Shown: one piece after another, positions 35,188 through 42,964 of the stretch
How positions within the stretch are numbered: position 1 is the first letter of the stretch
How the letters are laid out: each line of letters starts with the position of its first letter
Source: Burkholderiaceae bacterium
Lineage (GTDB): Bacteria > Pseudomonadota > Gammaproteobacteria > Burkholderiales > Burkholderiaceae
Assembly: GCA_021166835.1 (NCBI GenBank)
Contig: JAJPEN010000063.1
Span: forward strand, 56,466-120,465
Direction: 5' to 3'
Length of the DNA stretch: 64,000 nt
Position numbers and translations under genes: made by a program
Notes under the pieces: model-generated
Seen by the model: the letters and a program-made list of their open reading frames with translations, nothing else
The model's database searches: none
Told to the model about the DNA's origin: nothing

Positions 35188-36171
35188 ATGCTTCGCTATC
35201 TGAAAATCAGCTCGTTCGTGGTCGCAGGCTTCGCCGCCGCCGTTCTCGGCAGCGGCACCGCGATCGCGCAGGGGACCGGCGCCTATCCCAGCAAGCAGAT
35301 CGACCTGCTGATCCCGTGGCCGACCGGCGGAAGAACCGACGTCTCGATCCGCATGATCGCGCCATACTTGGAGAAGGCGCTCGGACAGCCCGTCGTGATC
35401 CACAACAAGGTGGGCGGTGCAGGCCTGGTCGGGATGACCGCGGTGCGCGACGCGGCGCCCGACGGCTACACGATCTCCACCGGCGGGATCGCCATGGCGA
35501 GCATCCAGTACCAGAAGAGCAACGCGCCGATGCTGTGGGACTACACCTGGCTCGCGCGCACCTACTCGACGCCGCTCGTCGTCGCCGTCCCCGCCGACTC
35601 ACCGTTCAGGAATGCGAAGGAGCTCGTCGACTACGCCAGGGCGAACCCGGGCAAGGTCACGCACGCGAACAGCGGCACGGGCAGCTCGACGCATCTCGCC
35701 TCGGCCGGCATGGCGAAGAAGCTCGGCATCCGGATCGGCCAGGTCCCCTACAAGGGGGAAGGGCCCGCGGTGGTCGGCCTTGCCGGGGGCGAAGCCTCCT
35801 TTTCGCTGGGTCTGATGCCGGCGTTCAAGACGCTGCTCGATGCCGGAAAGCTGAGGATACTCGGCGTTGCCGACACCCGGCGAAGCCCGCTGCATCCGGA
35901 GTTGCCGACGCTCGCCGAGCAGGGCGTCGATTTCGTCTCGATCGCGTTCGAAGCGCTGCACATGCCCAAAGGCGCTTCGCCCGAAGTGCTCGCGAAGCTG
36001 CGCTCGGCGGCGCAACAGGCGTTGAACGACGCCGAGCTGCGGGAGCGGCTGGCGACGATCGGCCTGAACCTCGCGTACCAGGACGGGCCCGAGTTCGTCG
36101 AGTGGCTCAAGCAGTATGACCAGGAGACGAAGGCGCTGATGACCGAGCTCGGCATGGTCCAGAAGGACTGA
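35188..36171 (+). CDS. TctC/Bug-family periplasmic solute receptor
   Basis: A 327-aa receptor. The ATG at 35188 is preferred because GGAGGAG ends six bases before it, whereas an ATG at 35182 touches the ribosome-binding site. Sec signal peptide about 1-27 (SSFVVAGFAAAVLGSGTAIA). Bug-family features include YPSKQIDLLIPWPTGGRTDV at the mature N-terminus, IHNKVGGAGLVG, THANSGTGSSTHLA near 160 and the GILGVAD-like LRILGVADTRRSP near 225. Bug receptors bind carboxylates; the ligand here is unknown. A 10-bp hairpin follows the stop codon. Confidence 0.94.
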   Translation: MLRYLKISSFVVAGFAAAVLGSGTAIAQGTGAYPSKQIDLLIPWPTGGRTDVSIRMIAPYLEKALGQPVVIHNKVGGAGLVGMTAVRDAAPDGYTISTGGIAMASIQYQKSNAPMLWDYTWLARTYSTPLVVAVPADSPFRNAKELVDYARANPGKVTHANSGTGSSTHLASAGMAKKLGIRIGQVPYKGEGPAVVGLAGGEASFSLGLMPAFKTLLDAGKLRILGVADTRRSPLHPELPTLAEQGVDFVSIAFEALHMPKGASPEVLAKLRSAAQQALNDAELRERLATIGLNLAYQDGPEFVEWLKQYDQETKALMTELGMVQKD

Positions 36172-36178
36172 TCCGCGA

Positions 36179-36207
36179 CCGCCCGCGACGCGGCGTATCG
36201 CGGGCGG
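36179..36207 (+). terminator. Intercistronic hairpin between tctC and the MmgE/PrpD gene
   Basis: A perfect 10-bp stem (CCGCCCGCGA at 36179-36188 with 36198-36207) and 9-nt loop fills most of the 54-nt gap after the receptor stop. There is no T-run, so read-through is likely; it may protect the receptor message or reduce downstream expression. It parallels the hairpin after the receptor gene at 344. Confidence 0.5.
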
Positions 36208-36225
36208 ATCCGGCCACGGGAACAG

Positions 36226-37632
36226 ATGGACGCGCTCGAGAAACTCCTGTCGTTCGCCTGCGGCACCGGTTTCGACGATCTCCCCGGCTCGACGGTGGAG
36301 CGAACGAAACGAGCCGTACTCGATACGCTCGCCGTCGGTGTCGCCGGCGCGAACGCGGCTTCGCTGCCGGAACTCACCGCGCTCGTTTCGCACTGGGGCG
36401 GCCGACCCGAGGCGACGCTGCTCACGAACGGGGAGCGGCTTCCGGCTCCGCTCGCCGCGCTCGTGAATGCGACCGCGGCGCGCGCCTGGGATCTCGACGA
36501 CCTGCACGAGCAGAACACCTGCCATGTCCACGTGAGCCTGATCCCGGCCCTGCTCGCATCGAGCGAAGCACGCGGCCCGGTCTCGGGCCGGGATTTCATC
36601 GCCGCGGTCGCCGTGGGGGCGGAGATCATCTCCCGCCTCTCGGCCGCGCCCCGGATCGGGTTCACCGAGACCGGCAGCATCATGAGCTACCAGTGCGCGT
36701 TCTACGGCATCGCGCTCGCCGCTGCCCGCGTCCTGCGGCTGCCGCCGCAACAGATGCGGCACGCGCTCGGGCTCGCGCACGCGCGGGTCGCGGGGAACCA
36801 GCAGGCCTTTCTCTCGGGCGCGATGGCCGTCCGGGTGATGCAGGGCGTCGCCGCCGAAGGCGGCCTGCTGAGCGCGCTGATGGCCGAGCGGGGCATCACC
36901 GGCGCCGACGACGTATTCGAGGGCCGCTATGGGTACTTCCGTCTCCACCACCGCGGTCGATACGATCCCGACGAACTCACGCGCGAGCTCGGCGAGCGGT
37001 ACCTGCTCGACAGCGTGAGCATCAAGCCGCTGTACCCGTGCTGCCGTTTCGCGCACGGGCCGATCGAGGCCACGATCCTGGCGGTCTCCGACGGGCAGGT
37101 CGACGTCGACGCGATCGAGCAGATCCGCGTCGCGGTGACGAACAACGAGGTGCTCCATCTCATCTGCGAGCCGCTCGAACGCAAGATGGACCCACGCAGC
37201 CCGGCCGACGCCCAGTTCAGCCTGCCGTACCTCGTCGCCTGGGCGGCGACCCATCGCCGGGTCGATTTCGAGGCGCTCGAACCCGCGAGCCTGCGCGATC
37301 CGGCCGTGCGGGCGCTGATGGCGAAGGTGAGGATCGAAGTCGACACGTCGCGCCAGGACGACGGGCGCGGCACCTTTCCGATGCCCGGCGACGTGTCCAT
37401 CGTGGAGCGAGGCGGGCGACAGACGCGGCGACGGGTGTCGTTCGTAAAGGGCCACCCGCGCAACCCGATGAGCTACGACGACGTGGCCGAAAAATTCCTC
37501 GCATGCGCCCGGTTCGCGCGCCCGACGTGGACTGGCGGGCCGGCGGTGATCGAGCGAGTGTCGCAACTGGAAGCATCGCCGGACGTCGCGGGGCTCGTTC
37601 CGCTTTGTGCGCCGCTGCCCGCGACACGATAG
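36226..37632 (+). CDS. MmgE/PrpD family protein (2-methylcitrate dehydratase-like)
   Basis: A 468-aa protein of usual family length: helical domain with VERTKRAVLDTLAVGVAGAN (about 24-43), ALVNATAARAWDLDDLHEQN with the acidic active-site region (about 78-97), and the small domain beginning near residue 265 (SVSIKPLYPCCRFAHGPIEA). Members dehydrate or isomerise substituted tricarboxylates, including PrpD, aconitate decarboxylase and iminodisuccinate epimerase. Paired with a tricarboxylate-type importer, a C4-C7 polycarboxylate substrate is a natural guess. Its TAG stop shares a base with the following GTG start. Confidence 0.9.
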   Translation: MDALEKLLSFACGTGFDDLPGSTVERTKRAVLDTLAVGVAGANAASLPELTALVSHWGGRPEATLLTNGERLPAPLAALVNATAARAWDLDDLHEQNTCHVHVSLIPALLASSEARGPVSGRDFIAAVAVGAEIISRLSAAPRIGFTETGSIMSYQCAFYGIALAAARVLRLPPQQMRHALGLAHARVAGNQQAFLSGAMAVRVMQGVAAEGGLLSALMAERGITGADDVFEGRYGYFRLHHRGRYDPDELTRELGERYLLDSVSIKPLYPCCRFAHGPIEATILAVSDGQVDVDAIEQIRVAVTNNEVLHLICEPLERKMDPRSPADAQFSLPYLVAWAATHRRVDFEALEPASLRDPAVRALMAKVRIEVDTSRQDDGRGTFPMPGDVSIVERGGRQTRRRVSFVKGHPRNPMSYDDVAEKFLACARFARPTWTGGPAVIERVSQLEASPDVAGLVPLCAPLPATR

Positions 37633-38876
37633 TGCGCCCGGCGAAGGGGCCTGCCCGTCCGCGCCGCCGCGCCGTCTCCGCCGTCCTGGCAACGTTGCTG
37701 GCGGTCTCGCTCGGCGGGTGGGCGTCGGCGAGCTGGCTCGCCGACGATCGCGTCTCGACGGACAACGCCTACGTTCACGGGAACGTCGTCGTCGTCACGC
37801 CGCAACGCACCGGCACCGTGCTGGCGATACGGGCCGACGACACCGATCGGGTGGAGGCCGGGCAGGTCCTGGTCACGCTCGATTCCACCGACGCCCGCAA
37901 CGCGTTGCAGCATCGGTCATCGCAGCTCGCACGCATCGTGCGCGAAACGCGTTCGATGTATCTCGAAGCCGACGCGTTGCGCAGCAACGTGACGATTCGC
38001 GAAAGCGACCTCGTTCGCGCCCGCGCCGAGCTCTCGCTCGCGACGGACGCATGGACGCGTCGCGAGACGCTCCATGCGCGCAACGCCATCTCCCGCGAAG
38101 AGCTCAGGAACGCCCAGGCGGCTTACGAGTCCGCACGCAGCCGGCTGGCGGCCGCCGAGGCGGCGGTCGCCGCGGGGCGTGAAGCGCTGCGGGCGCATCT
38201 CGCGTTGACCGAAGGCGTCCCGATCGATCGCCACCCGTCGGTCGCCGCAGCGGCAGCCGAAGTGCGCGAGGCGTGGCTCGCGGTGCAACGTGCCGAAGTG
38301 CGGGCGCCTCTTTCCGGCTATGTGGCGCGACGAAACGTCCAGGTCGGCCAGCGCGTCGACGCCGGCGCGAATCTGATGTCGGTCGTCGAGCTCGACAAGG
38401 TCTGGGTCGAGGCGAACTTCAAGGAGGCACAGCTGCGGCGCGTCCGCATCGGCCAGCCGGCCCGGCTCACCGCCGATCTGTACGGAAAGGCCGTCGTGTA
38501 CGAGGGCCGCGTCGCCGGGCTCGGCGCCGGAACGGGTTCGGCCTTCGCGCTGCTTCCGGCGCAGAATGCCACGGGCAACTGGATCAAGGTCGTCCAGCGT
38601 GTTCCGGTTCGCATCTCGCTCGACCGGGCGCAGCTCGCGGCGTACCCGTTGCGCATCGGCCTGTCGATGCGCGTCGCGATCGACACCGCAGACCGGTCGG
38701 GGCCGGCGCTCGACGACGCCCGCCACGCGCCTGCCGCGGTCGAAACGACGATCTTCGAGACGCTGGAACGGGGCGCCGCCGATTGGGTCCGCGAGATCGT
38801 CGATTCGCACCTTGGACCCGAGCGATCGCGCCAAGCCGGCGCAGCCGTCATCGCCAGGCAGCGAAGCCCGCGATGA
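37632..38876 (+). CDS. EmrA/HlyD-type membrane fusion protein
   Basis: A 414-aa periplasmic adaptor anchored by one N-terminal membrane helix (about 15-32). Conserved parts are STDNAYVHGNVVVVTPQRTG (about 43-62, the EmrA start of the barrel-sandwich hybrid), a long coiled-coil hairpin (about 90-195), VRAPLSGYVARRNVQVGQRV (about 218-237) and the beta-barrel phrase VEANFKEAQLRRVRIGQPA. The GTG start overlaps the MmgE/PrpD stop by one base, and its 3' end overlaps the MFS gene by 4 nt. It links the inner-membrane pump to a TolC-like exit duct encoded elsewhere. Confidence 0.92.
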   Translation: MRPAKGPARPRRRAVSAVLATLLAVSLGGWASASWLADDRVSTDNAYVHGNVVVVTPQRTGTVLAIRADDTDRVEAGQVLVTLDSTDARNALQHRSSQLARIVRETRSMYLEADALRSNVTIRESDLVRARAELSLATDAWTRRETLHARNAISREELRNAQAAYESARSRLAAAEAAVAAGREALRAHLALTEGVPIDRHPSVAAAAAEVREAWLAVQRAEVRAPLSGYVARRNVQVGQRVDAGANLMSVVELDKVWVEANFKEAQLRRVRIGQPARLTADLYGKAVVYEGRVAGLGAGTGSAFALLPAQNATGNWIKVVQRVPVRISLDRAQLAAYPLRIGLSMRVAIDTADRSGPALDDARHAPAAVETTIFETLERGAADWVREIVDSHLGPERSRQAGAAVIARQRSPR

Positions 38877-40438
38877 GTCGCACGAGCGCTTCAGCCCCGT
38901 CGACCGACGCGGGGCCGACGGAGGGCGTCGCTCGCTGGGTCGGCGCATTCGCGCTCTCGCTCGCGACCTTCATGAGCGTGCTCGACATCTCGATCGCGAA
39001 CGTGTCGATTCCCGCGATCGCGGGCGACCTCGGCGTGAGCCCCAACCAGGGCACCTGGATCGTCACGAGCTTCGGCGTGGCGACGGCGGTCTCGATGCCG
39101 TTGACCGGATGGATGGTGCAACGCCTGGGGACGGTTCGCCTGTTCGCGCTGAGCGTCCTCCTGTTCACGACGATGTCGTTCCTCTGCGGCGCCGCGCCGA
39201 CGATCGAGACGCTCGTCGCGTTTCGCGTGCTGCAAGGCGTCGTCGCCGGGCCGATGATTCCGCTGTGCCAGGCGTTGCTGTTGCGCAGCTTTCCGCCGGA
39301 CCGCGCCGGATCCGCGCTTTCGCTGCTCGCGCTCACCGCGTTCGCGGCGCCCGTCGCCGGCCCGCTTCTCGGAGGATGGCTGACGGACAACTGGTCATGG
39401 CGCTGGATCTTCCACGTGAACGTCCCGGTGGGAGTGGCTTGCGCGATCGCCGTCTGGCAGATCTACCGGCCGCTCGAGACGGCGACCCGGCGCGCGCCGA
39501 TCGACGCCACCGGATTGATGCTGCTGGTCGCCTGGGTCGGCTCGCTGCAGCTGATGCTCGATCTCGGCAAGGATCACGACTGGTTCGGCTCGCCCGTCAT
39601 CGTCGCGCTCGCTTTCTGCGCGATCGCGTGTTTCGCGCTGTCCCTGGCGTGGGAAAGCACCGACGCGAACCCGATCATCGATCTGAGCCTGTTCCGGCTT
39701 CGCAACTTCTGGGTCGGCACGCTGGCGATTTCGCTGGCGTACGGGCTGTTCCTCGGCAACCTCGTGCTGCTGCCGCTGTGGCTGCTCCAGTACATGGACT
39801 ATTCGGCGACGCTCGCCGGCGTCGTGCTCGCACCGATGGGCGTGCTCGCCATCGTGGTCATGCCGTTCGTGGGACGCTACCTGGACCGGCACGACCCGCG
39901 CTGGATGATCAGCGCGGCATTCCTGACATTCGCTTTCTCGCTGTGGATGCGCTCGCGCTTCTCCACCGACGCGGATCTCGTATCGCTCCTGCTGCCGAGC
40001 TTCGTGCAGGGCGCGGGCAGCGCCATGTTCTTTACGCCGCTGCTGGCGAAGATCCTGTCGCAGGTGCCTCCGCATCGCGTCGCGTCGGCATCAGGACTGA
40101 GCAACTTCCTGCGATACACCGGCGGCGCCGTCGGTACCTCGTTGCTCACGACGGCCTGGGAATGGCGAGCGGTGTTTCACCGCAGTCGGCTGATCGAGCG
40201 GCTCTCCGACGGATACGAGCCGCTCGTGCAGGCGCGCATCGCACTCGAGACGGCCGGGCTTCCGGCCGCCATGCAATGGGCGACGATCGAACGATGGGTC
40301 GATCGCCAGGCGCACACGCTGGCGGTCACCGAGATGTTCTACGGCTCGGCGGTGACGTTCGTCGGGCTCGTGGCCGTGATCTGGATGGGCAAGCGGACGG
40401 CGAAGCGGACGGTGCCGCTGCTCGGCGAGGCGACGTAG
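38873..40438 (+). CDS. DHA2-family MFS efflux pump (EmrB/QacA-like)
   Basis: A 521-aa exporter with about fourteen hydrophobic segments. The DHA2 motif LDISIANVSIPAIAGDLGVS (about 35-54) with the Asp in the first helix, motif A-like GWMVQRLGTVRLF, the antiporter motif C region LTAFAAPVAGPLLGGWL (about 161-177) and WRWIFHVNVPVG are all present. It functions with the preceding fusion protein as a proton-driven pump. Being last in an uptake/catabolic operon, it may expel an excess or toxic intermediate. Confidence 0.93.
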   Translation: MSRTSASAPSTDAGPTEGVARWVGAFALSLATFMSVLDISIANVSIPAIAGDLGVSPNQGTWIVTSFGVATAVSMPLTGWMVQRLGTVRLFALSVLLFTTMSFLCGAAPTIETLVAFRVLQGVVAGPMIPLCQALLLRSFPPDRAGSALSLLALTAFAAPVAGPLLGGWLTDNWSWRWIFHVNVPVGVACAIAVWQIYRPLETATRRAPIDATGLMLLVAWVGSLQLMLDLGKDHDWFGSPVIVALAFCAIACFALSLAWESTDANPIIDLSLFRLRNFWVGTLAISLAYGLFLGNLVLLPLWLLQYMDYSATLAGVVLAPMGVLAIVVMPFVGRYLDRHDPRWMISAAFLTFAFSLWMRSRFSTDADLVSLLLPSFVQGAGSAMFFTPLLAKILSQVPPHRVASASGLSNFLRYTGGAVGTSLLTTAWEWRAVFHRSRLIERLSDGYEPLVQARIALETAGLPAAMQWATIERWVDRQAHTLAVTEMFYGSAVTFVGLVAVIWMGKRTAKRTVPLLGEAT

Positions 40439-40503
40439 CCGGCGACGACGGGGGGCCGCCTGCCAGCCGGAACCGCCCGGGTCTTGACCGACGTCCCGCA
40501 AAG

Positions 40504-40579
40504 TGGCGCGCCCGGCTGGGATCGAACCAGCGACCCCTGGCTTCGGAGGCCAGTACTCTATCCGCTGAGCTACGGGCGC
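40504..40579 (-). tRNA. tRNA-Arg (anticodon CCG)
   Basis: Read on the minus strand, a full 76-nt cloverleaf including an encoded CCA end. The acceptor stem GCGCCCG/CGGGCGC is perfect; D-stem GCTC/GAGT; anticodon stem CTGGC/GCCAG with loop CTCCGAA giving anticodon CCG; T-stem GCTGG/CCAGC with TTCGATC loop. It decodes CGG, a frequent Arg codon in this GC-rich DNA. It is flanked by the MFS gene (convergent) and a divergent metal exporter gene; no integrase or repeat flanks it. Confidence 0.97.
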
Positions 40580-40662
40580 GAGCCCGCGATTGTAGCCTGC
40601 CGGAAGGCGGCGCACGATGCGCTGCCGGCTATTCTCCTTCCCGATTCTCCTTCCCGATTCCG

Positions 40663-41616
40663 ATGCGCACTTTCACGCCGCAGCAGGCGCTGCAGCTCTC
40701 GATCCTCGCGGCGGTCACCACGATCGGACTGAAGACCGGCGCGTGGTGGCTCACCGGCTCGGTCGGCTACCTGTCCGACGCCGCCGAATCGATCGTCAAC
40801 CTGATCGGCGCCAGCTTCGCGTTGGCGATGGTCTCCTATGCGCGCGTTCCCGCCGACGACGACCACCCGTACGGCCACGGCAAGGCCGAATACTTCTCGG
40901 CGGCGCTCGAAGGCGCGATGATCTTCGTGGCGGCAGCCGCGATCCTCTACTTTGCGGCAGAGCGGCTGCTCAATCCGAAGCCCCTGGGCCACCTGGGGCT
41001 GGGCACCGCGCTGTCCGTCGCGGCAAGCATCGTCAATTTCGCCGTCGCCCGCGTGCTGCTGCAGGTCGGCCGCGCCCATCGTTCGCTCGCGCTCGAGGCC
41101 GACGCACGCCACCTGATGACCGATGTCTGGACGACGGCAGGCGTCATCGTCGGCGTCGCGCTCGCCAGCGCGACCGGGCAGGGATGGATCGACCCGGTGG
41201 TGGCGGCAGCGGTCGCGCTCAACATCCTGCGCGAAGGCTGGCACCTGATGCACCGCTCGGTGGGCGGGCTGATGGATCGCGCGCAGAACGACGAGGACAT
41301 CGCCCGCATCGAGAACGTGCTGCGCGAGCTCGCGCCGCCGCCGTGCCGTTTCGCGAACCTGAAGACGCGCGTTTCGGGGCCGCTGCGCTTCGCGCAGGTC
41401 GATCTATGGGTGCCGGGTTCGTGGAGTGTCGCGCGTGCGCACGCACTGGCCGACGAGATCGAAGACGCAGTGCACAAACGCACCGGCAGCCGGCTGACGA
41501 CACACGTCGAGCCGATCGAGGAGCAGTCCCTGAAGGGCTCGGCAGGCCGGCCGGAAGCGGAGGAAGACCCTGCGTCCGTGCGCGAAGAGCCGGCCGCCGC
41601 GCGCGAGGCTCGATAG
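40663..41616 (+). CDS. Cation diffusion facilitator (CDF) family metal exporter
   Basis: A 317-aa inner-membrane antiporter with six hydrophobic segments (about 12-205) and a cytoplasmic metal-sensing domain (about 210-290). The helix-2 metal site is GYLSDAAESIVN (DxxES type rather than the DxxxD of FieF), and helix 5 has the HxxxD pair in ARHLMTDVWTT. The DHPYGHGKAEYFS loop is the standard family signature. The acidic C-terminal tail (about 290-317) is unconserved. It exports Zn2+, Co2+ or similar ions; the site type resembles ZnT9-like relatives, so the ion is uncertain. It fits the metal-resistance region that follows. Confidence 0.92.
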   Translation: MRTFTPQQALQLSILAAVTTIGLKTGAWWLTGSVGYLSDAAESIVNLIGASFALAMVSYARVPADDDHPYGHGKAEYFSAALEGAMIFVAAAAILYFAAERLLNPKPLGHLGLGTALSVAASIVNFAVARVLLQVGRAHRSLALEADARHLMTDVWTTAGVIVGVALASATGQGWIDPVVAAAVALNILREGWHLMHRSVGGLMDRAQNDEDIARIENVLRELAPPPCRFANLKTRVSGPLRFAQVDLWVPGSWSVARAHALADEIEDAVHKRTGSRLTTHVEPIEEQSLKGSAGRPEAEEDPASVREEPAAAREAR

Positions 41617-41644
41617 CGTCTTCAGCGCGCCGGCGTCGCGACCC

Positions 41645-41662
41645 GCCGCAGGCCGCTGCGGC
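41645..41662. terminator. Hairpin between convergent CDF and CBS-domain genes
   Basis: A 7-bp stem GCCGCAG/CTGCGGC with loop GCCG lies between the two stop codons (41616 and 41675). There is no U-tract on either strand, so termination efficiency is uncertain; its placement between convergent genes is the main support. Confidence 0.35.
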
Positions 41663-41674
41663 TCGCGTCGCCGA

Positions 41675-42388
41675 TCATTCGGCCCACATCACACGCTGCA
41701 CCGACGCCGGCAGCACCGACAGCCGGTTCTGCACGGCGGCGGCATCGCCCATGACGGTCTCGGCGGCGATGCGCGCGGCGTCGAGCTGGCTGTCCGAGCG
41801 CACCGCGCCCCACAGCCACGCGACGCCGTCGGCGACGACGACGTTGACGAAAGCCGTGTCGAGCCCGGCGCGGCGCATCTCGTCCTCGATGCGCGTCTTC
41901 AGCGTGGGGTCGCTGATCGCTGCTTCGCCGGGCGACGACGCCTGCGCGGGCGACGACGCGAGCCCCTGCAGCAGATTGGCGCGGCTCACGATGCCGACCA
42001 CCTCGTTGCCGCGCATCACCGGCACCCGCTTGATCCGGTGCCGCTCGAGCAGCGCCGCGATCTCGGCAAGCCCCGTGTCCTCGCGCACCGTGGTCACCTC
42101 GCGCGACATCACGTCGGTGACACGGCGGCCGTGCGTCTTCGCGTAGTCGCGCACCTGGTCCTCGGTATCGCCGAACAGGCGCAGCCACCACGAAGGCTCG
42201 CGTTCGGTTCCATTCTCGACGCGCCTGACGAGGTCGCCCTCGCTGACGATGCCGAGCAGCCGTCCGTCGGCGCCGAGCACCGGCACGGCGCTGATCCCGT
42301 GCCGCAGCAGCAGCCGGGCGACGTCGGCGACCGAGGCGTCTTCGGTCACGGAGATGACGGGCGTGGACATGACGTCTCGGGCTTGCAT
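41675..42388 (-). CDS. Tandem CBS-domain protein with C-terminal BON domain
   Basis: A 237-aa cytoplasmic protein. Two CBS motifs, about residues 1-60 (ARDVMSTPVISVTEDASVAD, SAVPVLGADGRLLGIVSEGD) and 90-150 (VTDVMSREVTTVREDTGLAE, KRVPVMRGNEVVGIVSRANL), are followed by a BON-like domain (about 165-235: TRIEDEMRRAGLDTAFVNVV). Such CBS-BON proteins bind adenine nucleotides as sensors; a direct partner is not evident. It is downstream of the RND operon on the same strand with a 79-nt gap, so it may have its own promoter. Confidence 0.88.
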   Translation of the reverse strand: MQARDVMSTPVISVTEDASVADVARLLLRHGISAVPVLGADGRLLGIVSEGDLVRRVENGTEREPSWWLRLFGDTEDQVRDYAKTHGRRVTDVMSREVTTVREDTGLAEIAALLERHRIKRVPVMRGNEVVGIVSRANLLQGLASSPAQASSPGEAAISDPTLKTRIEDEMRRAGLDTAFVNVVVADGVAWLWGAVRSDSQLDAARIAAETVMGDAAAVQNRLSVLPASVQRVMWAE

Positions 42389-42467
42389 GGTGGTTCCTCG
42401 TCGGTGGGATAGGGCACCCGCCATCGTAGCGCCCGCGCGGCGGATTGCGTTGCGGCACGAGCGGCGC

Positions 42468-42944
42468 TCAATGCCCGTGACCGTCACCCGCGTCGGAGGA
42501 TCGCGTCGACGCCGCTTCGGCGTGCGGCTGCGGCGCGAAGCGCGCCTGCGCCGGCTGCGCTCCGGCGATCGTGATCGAGACGACGACTTTCGCATCGCTC
42601 GCCCATCCGTGCGGCGCCGGAGCCTTCATCCGGTTCGCTCCATCGGGCAGGAGCTTCACGGTGCTGCGCTCCTTGCCCGCGAGCACCTGCGCGACGCCCT
42701 GCGCGCCCTGCGTGGACACGGGCTGTCCCGCATGGTCGGTGACGTAGACGACGATCGCGCCGCCGGAGGCTGCGGGGGAGGCACGATCGGCGACGAGCTC
42801 GTAGTGATAAGGCCCGGCCATGCGCAGCTCTCCGCCGTTGGGCGCCTTCTGCGTGGCCAGGTACGCGTCGTCGTGCGCGAACGCGGGCGAAGCGGAGAAC
42901 GCGAGCAGCGCCGCCGCCGCGGCCAGGAATCGAACCGGTCTCAT
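42468..42944 (-). CDS. Small periplasmic His-containing protein of the metal efflux operon
   Basis: A 158-aa secreted protein of unknown family: signal peptide about 1-23 (AAAAALLAFSASPAFA), mature start HDDAYLATQKAPNGGELRMA, PYHYELV near residue 47, and a His-rich tail DGHGH at the very C-terminus. The segment from 60 to 125 looks like a small beta-domain. The pattern suggests a periplasmic metal-binding accessory. It follows the RND pump gene by 20 nt and is probably the last cistron of that operon. Confidence 0.75.
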   Translation of the reverse strand: MRPVRFLAAAAALLAFSASPAFAHDDAYLATQKAPNGGELRMAGPYHYELVADRASPAASGGAIVVYVTDHAGQPVSTQGAQGVAQVLAGKERSTVKLLPDGANRMKAPAPHGWASDAKVVVSITIAGAQPAQARFAPQPHAEAASTRSSDAGDGHGH

Positions 42945-42964
42945 GGATATCTTTCCTTCGTGGG

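Noticed and set aside
40504..40579. tRNA-Arg as an integration site for a genomic island
   Set aside because: No integrase, no direct repeat of the tRNA 3' end, and the flanking genes have the same base composition as the rest.
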